Positions 5,972 through 7,774 of a stretch of 7,774 nt of DNA are shown here, piece after piece. Origin of the DNA: CAZBWE01 sp964495465 (GTDB taxonomy: Bacteria > Planctomycetota > Phycisphaerae > Sedimentisphaerales > Anaerobacaceae). The first letter of the stretch is position 1. The number at the start of each line of letters is the position of its first letter. A program made the translations under genes and the position numbers. Below the pieces are notes generated by a model, which was not told the DNA's origin, did not search any database, and saw only the letters and a program-made list of their open reading frames with translations. The stretch spans positions 1 to 7,774 of the forward strand of contig CAZBWE010000094.1 in NCBI GenBank assembly GCA_964495465.1. Direction: 5' to 3'.

Positions 5972-7774
5972 TCACATCCTATTAAACGCTGAGGATAGCA
6001 AATACATCTCAACGAACATGGCGCTTGTAGTATCTAACTCGGAGCCATATTTGGCCATAACGAACCTAAAGGACCTTTCAGAAGACCAGCCAAACTCGGT
6101 ATTGAGAATGCTAACATAAGTAGCCAGAGCATCGAGCCATTCTCCGGCTCTATCATAGTGGCTGCCATCGCCACGGTGTTGGAGCAGCGATGACTTGATA
6201 AATGCAATTTGTTTTTTGGATGGCGGTGGTTCCTTGATGAATTCGCCGACTGCTGCTACGAGAGCAGCGGCGCCTGATGGCTCTGTTGATATTAATACAG
6301 GTGCCGGTGCTGGTACGGTAACCCTCCAGAGCACCGGCAGGATGGTACTTATTGAAAGACCGACTTTAATGGAAGGGACAGGAGACATTACCTTATCTGA
6401 AACCGAAAGTTTAGGATTGACATCAGTGAGAATTGCTGCGAGATTTATAAGTCTTTCAGCAACTTTATACGGCTGTAAATCTGTTGAGTACAGGTAAGTG
6501 TTTTGTAAGTACATCCGGATGGTTTCTTCTCCAAGTTCCTCTGCCAGCCACCGCATCACAAAGTCTTTATTAATCTCAAGCTGTGTCAGAGTCACTTCGA
6601 TACTACTTTCCGGCGTAAAAGATATGTTCGGAACTGTAGGAACAGCACCAACCGCAGCAAGAACTTCCGCTAATAACCCTCTACCTCGCAATACGTATTT
6701 CTCGCCTCCAAACCAAAATGGGGTCGCACCCATCCGAGCCTCCCGGGCATAGGGAATCCTGTTACTATTTATAGCATCTTCCAAGGATTGTGATATTCGC
6801 GAAACTACTTCTAATCTATTTGTCTTATTGCTCCAAGCAGAAGAACCTGTAAAATTACTGCCGAAAGTGTTAACAGTATCATATGCATCAATAACCATTG
6901 TGCCATTATTAGTCATCGAAACAGCAGAATTAACCGTTACATTACCCCCTGTCTGAGTTGTAAAATCGTAACTGGCTAAATAAATCGCAACATCAACCGG
7001 GTCACTATCTGTCTGGAAATAAACACGTGACCGGTCATCATTTATTGTGGCACTATAAGTCCCGTTCGCTGCAAGAGTTACGTCAGCTTGCGTGATGAAA
7101 TCTGCTACACTCTGAACCCAAATCTCTCCGCCGGAGATTAGGTTGCCGATTGTAATTGCATCATTATTGTTTAGGTTCGTAAGTATTAAATCACCCCAAG
7201 CATTAGCTGATATTGATTTCCAGGCTCCTGCTGTTGTTGATGTTATCGTGCCTGCTGTGCTGGTTGCAATAAGATATGTGTCTTCGTCGTTTGTTACGGA
7301 AAAGTTGGTTATATCTAAGGTGTCATTCTGGGTGAGTGTGAGAGTCTTATCATCAGCAGCCATATTAATCTGGAATTTGCCATCGTCGCCGGCTTTCTCT
7401 GATATTCCCCCAGCAGTTGCCACTAATGTTAAATCACCTTCACCGGTCATGGTCTTGCCCGCACCCAACTTTATATTATTACCAGCTGTTAGTGTTACGC
7501 CATCTGCGACAGCCGTATTGTTGTTCAATTCAATATCCGCCGCTGCGGTTACATCATCATCTATGTCGATGGTGGTATCGGAAGCTGTCATCGCTATATT
7601 ATTTGCATTAATTGATGCTTGTATTTGTACATCATCAGCATTATTGATTGTTATATCACCCAGGTTCTTAGTGCCGCCGACGATATCAATGAGATATATA
7701 TTTCCTGTTCCAGCAGTTAGACTAAGGTCCTCGGAAAAATCGGTCGTCCCCTCCAAGGTACTCTGGAAGGTGAT
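5972..7774 (-). CDS. C-terminal part of a large filamentous-haemagglutinin-like beta-repeat surface protein (5' end beyond window)
   Basis: The frame is open from the window edge (7774) to TGA at 5972-5974 and gives 600 residues; codons upstream of the TTG near 7756 are also open, so the gene starts outside. Visible residues 1 to about 316 are low-complexity beta-strand repeats rich in Thr, Asn, Asp, Gly and Ala, with pieces such as LSLTAGTGNIYLID, LTAGNNIKLGAGKTMTGEG, LTLVATAGGISE and GNVTVNSAVSMTNNG, typical of the beta-helix of haemagglutinin-like adhesins. From about 317 the character changes to a mixed, partly helical region (RLEVVSRISQSLEDAI, WFGGEKYVLRGRGLL, FVMRWLAEELGEETIRMYLQ), a Pro-rich stretch (VPAPAPV, EPPPSKK; about 460-520) and a helical end with GDGSHYDRAGEWLDAL, FGWSSERSFRFVMAKYGSEL and MFVEMYLLSSAF. 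No autotransporter barrel, LPxTG or PEP-CTERM signal is seen, so the secretion route is unclear. Role as secreted adhesin or envelope protein is inferred. Confidence 0.8.
   Translation of the reverse strand: MTFQSTLEGTTDFSEDLSLTAGTGNIYLIDIVGGTKNLGDITINNADDVQIQASINANNIAMTASDTTIDIDDDVTAAADIELNNNTAVADGVTLTAGNNIKLGAGKTMTGEGDLTLVATAGGISEKAGDDGKFQINMAADDKTLTLTQNDTLDITNFSVTNDEDTYLIATSTAGTITSTTAGAWKSISANAWGDLILTNLNNNDAITIGNLISGGEIWVQSVADFITQADVTLAANGTYSATINDDRSRVYFQTDSDPVDVAIYLASYDFTTQTGGNVTVNSAVSMTNNGTMVIDAYDTVNTFGSNFTGSSAWSNKTNRLEVVSRISQSLEDAINSNRIPYAREARMGATPFWFGGEKYVLRGRGLLAEVLAAVGAVPTVPNISFTPESSIEVTLTQLEINKDFVMRWLAEELGEETIRMYLQNTYLYSTDLQPYKVAERLINLAAILTDVNPKLSVSDKVMSPVPSIKVGLSISTILPVLWRVTVPAPAPVLISTEPSGAAALVAAVGEFIKEPPPSKKQIAFIKSSLLQHRGDGSHYDRAGEWLDALATYVSILNTEFGWSSERSFRFVMAKYGSELDTTSAMFVEMYLLSSAFNRM

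Noticed and set aside
6195..6752. Plus-strand frames of 100 and 84 codons as separate genes
   Set aside because: They lie inside the long minus-strand surface-protein gene and have no ribosome binding site; the repeat-like part of the first is reported as an observation, not as a gene.

Overview
The window looks like chromosomal DNA of a planctomycete, most likely of the class Phycisphaerae (an inference from gene content; no rRNA marker is present). Three things point there: a single-gene pseudopilin of the type such genomes carry in many copies (N-terminal GFTLVELLVV plus a C-terminal FVDGH motif), the end of a very large filamentous-haemagglutinin-like beta-repeat protein with no recognisable outer-membrane barrel, and genes that often lack a Shine-Dalgarno sequence.

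Layout. Positions 1-430 (minus) hold the first 143 codons of hisH (histidine biosynthesis), cut by the window edge. A 110-bp divergent gap carries a good sigma70-like promoter for glmS (541-2403, plus), a complete glucosamine-6-phosphate synthase that feeds peptidoglycan and LPS precursors. A pseudopilin gene (2436-3206, plus) follows after 32 bp, probably on the same transcript. It converges with dapB (3212-4024, minus; lysine/diaminopimelate pathway), leaving 5 bp between the stops. From the dapB upstream region a small half-ferritin (4199-4507, plus) of the encapsulated-ferritin/rubrerythrin type reads away with a strong ribosome binding site.

Positions 4508-5610 are a mobile-DNA graveyard: a non-coding element of about 196 bp with 27-nt imperfect terminal inverted repeats and three internal hairpins (4590-4785), a transposase-like C-terminal remnant, an unidentified start-less reading frame in the same frame, and a 5'-truncated tyrosine recombinase (integrase) that keeps the HxxR, H and Y catalytic residues but lacks the N-terminal two thirds. 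A tRNA-Arg(UCU) gene (5611-5684) follows 45 bp after the integrase stop, and its probable promoter starts inside the integrase stop codon. A 287-bp gene-free stretch with small dyads comes next.

Positions 5972-7774 (minus) hold the C-terminal 600 residues of a large beta-repeat surface protein whose start lies beyond the window. One stretch of its C-terminal region reads, on the opposite strand, strikingly like a haemagglutinin repeat, which may mark an inverted repeat segment.

The housekeeping genes do not form one pathway. The window offers no clear new multi-gene system. The items most worth a second look are the inverted-repeat element, the recombinase remnant fused to the tRNA promoter, the half-ferritin without a visible encapsulin, and the antisense repeat signature.
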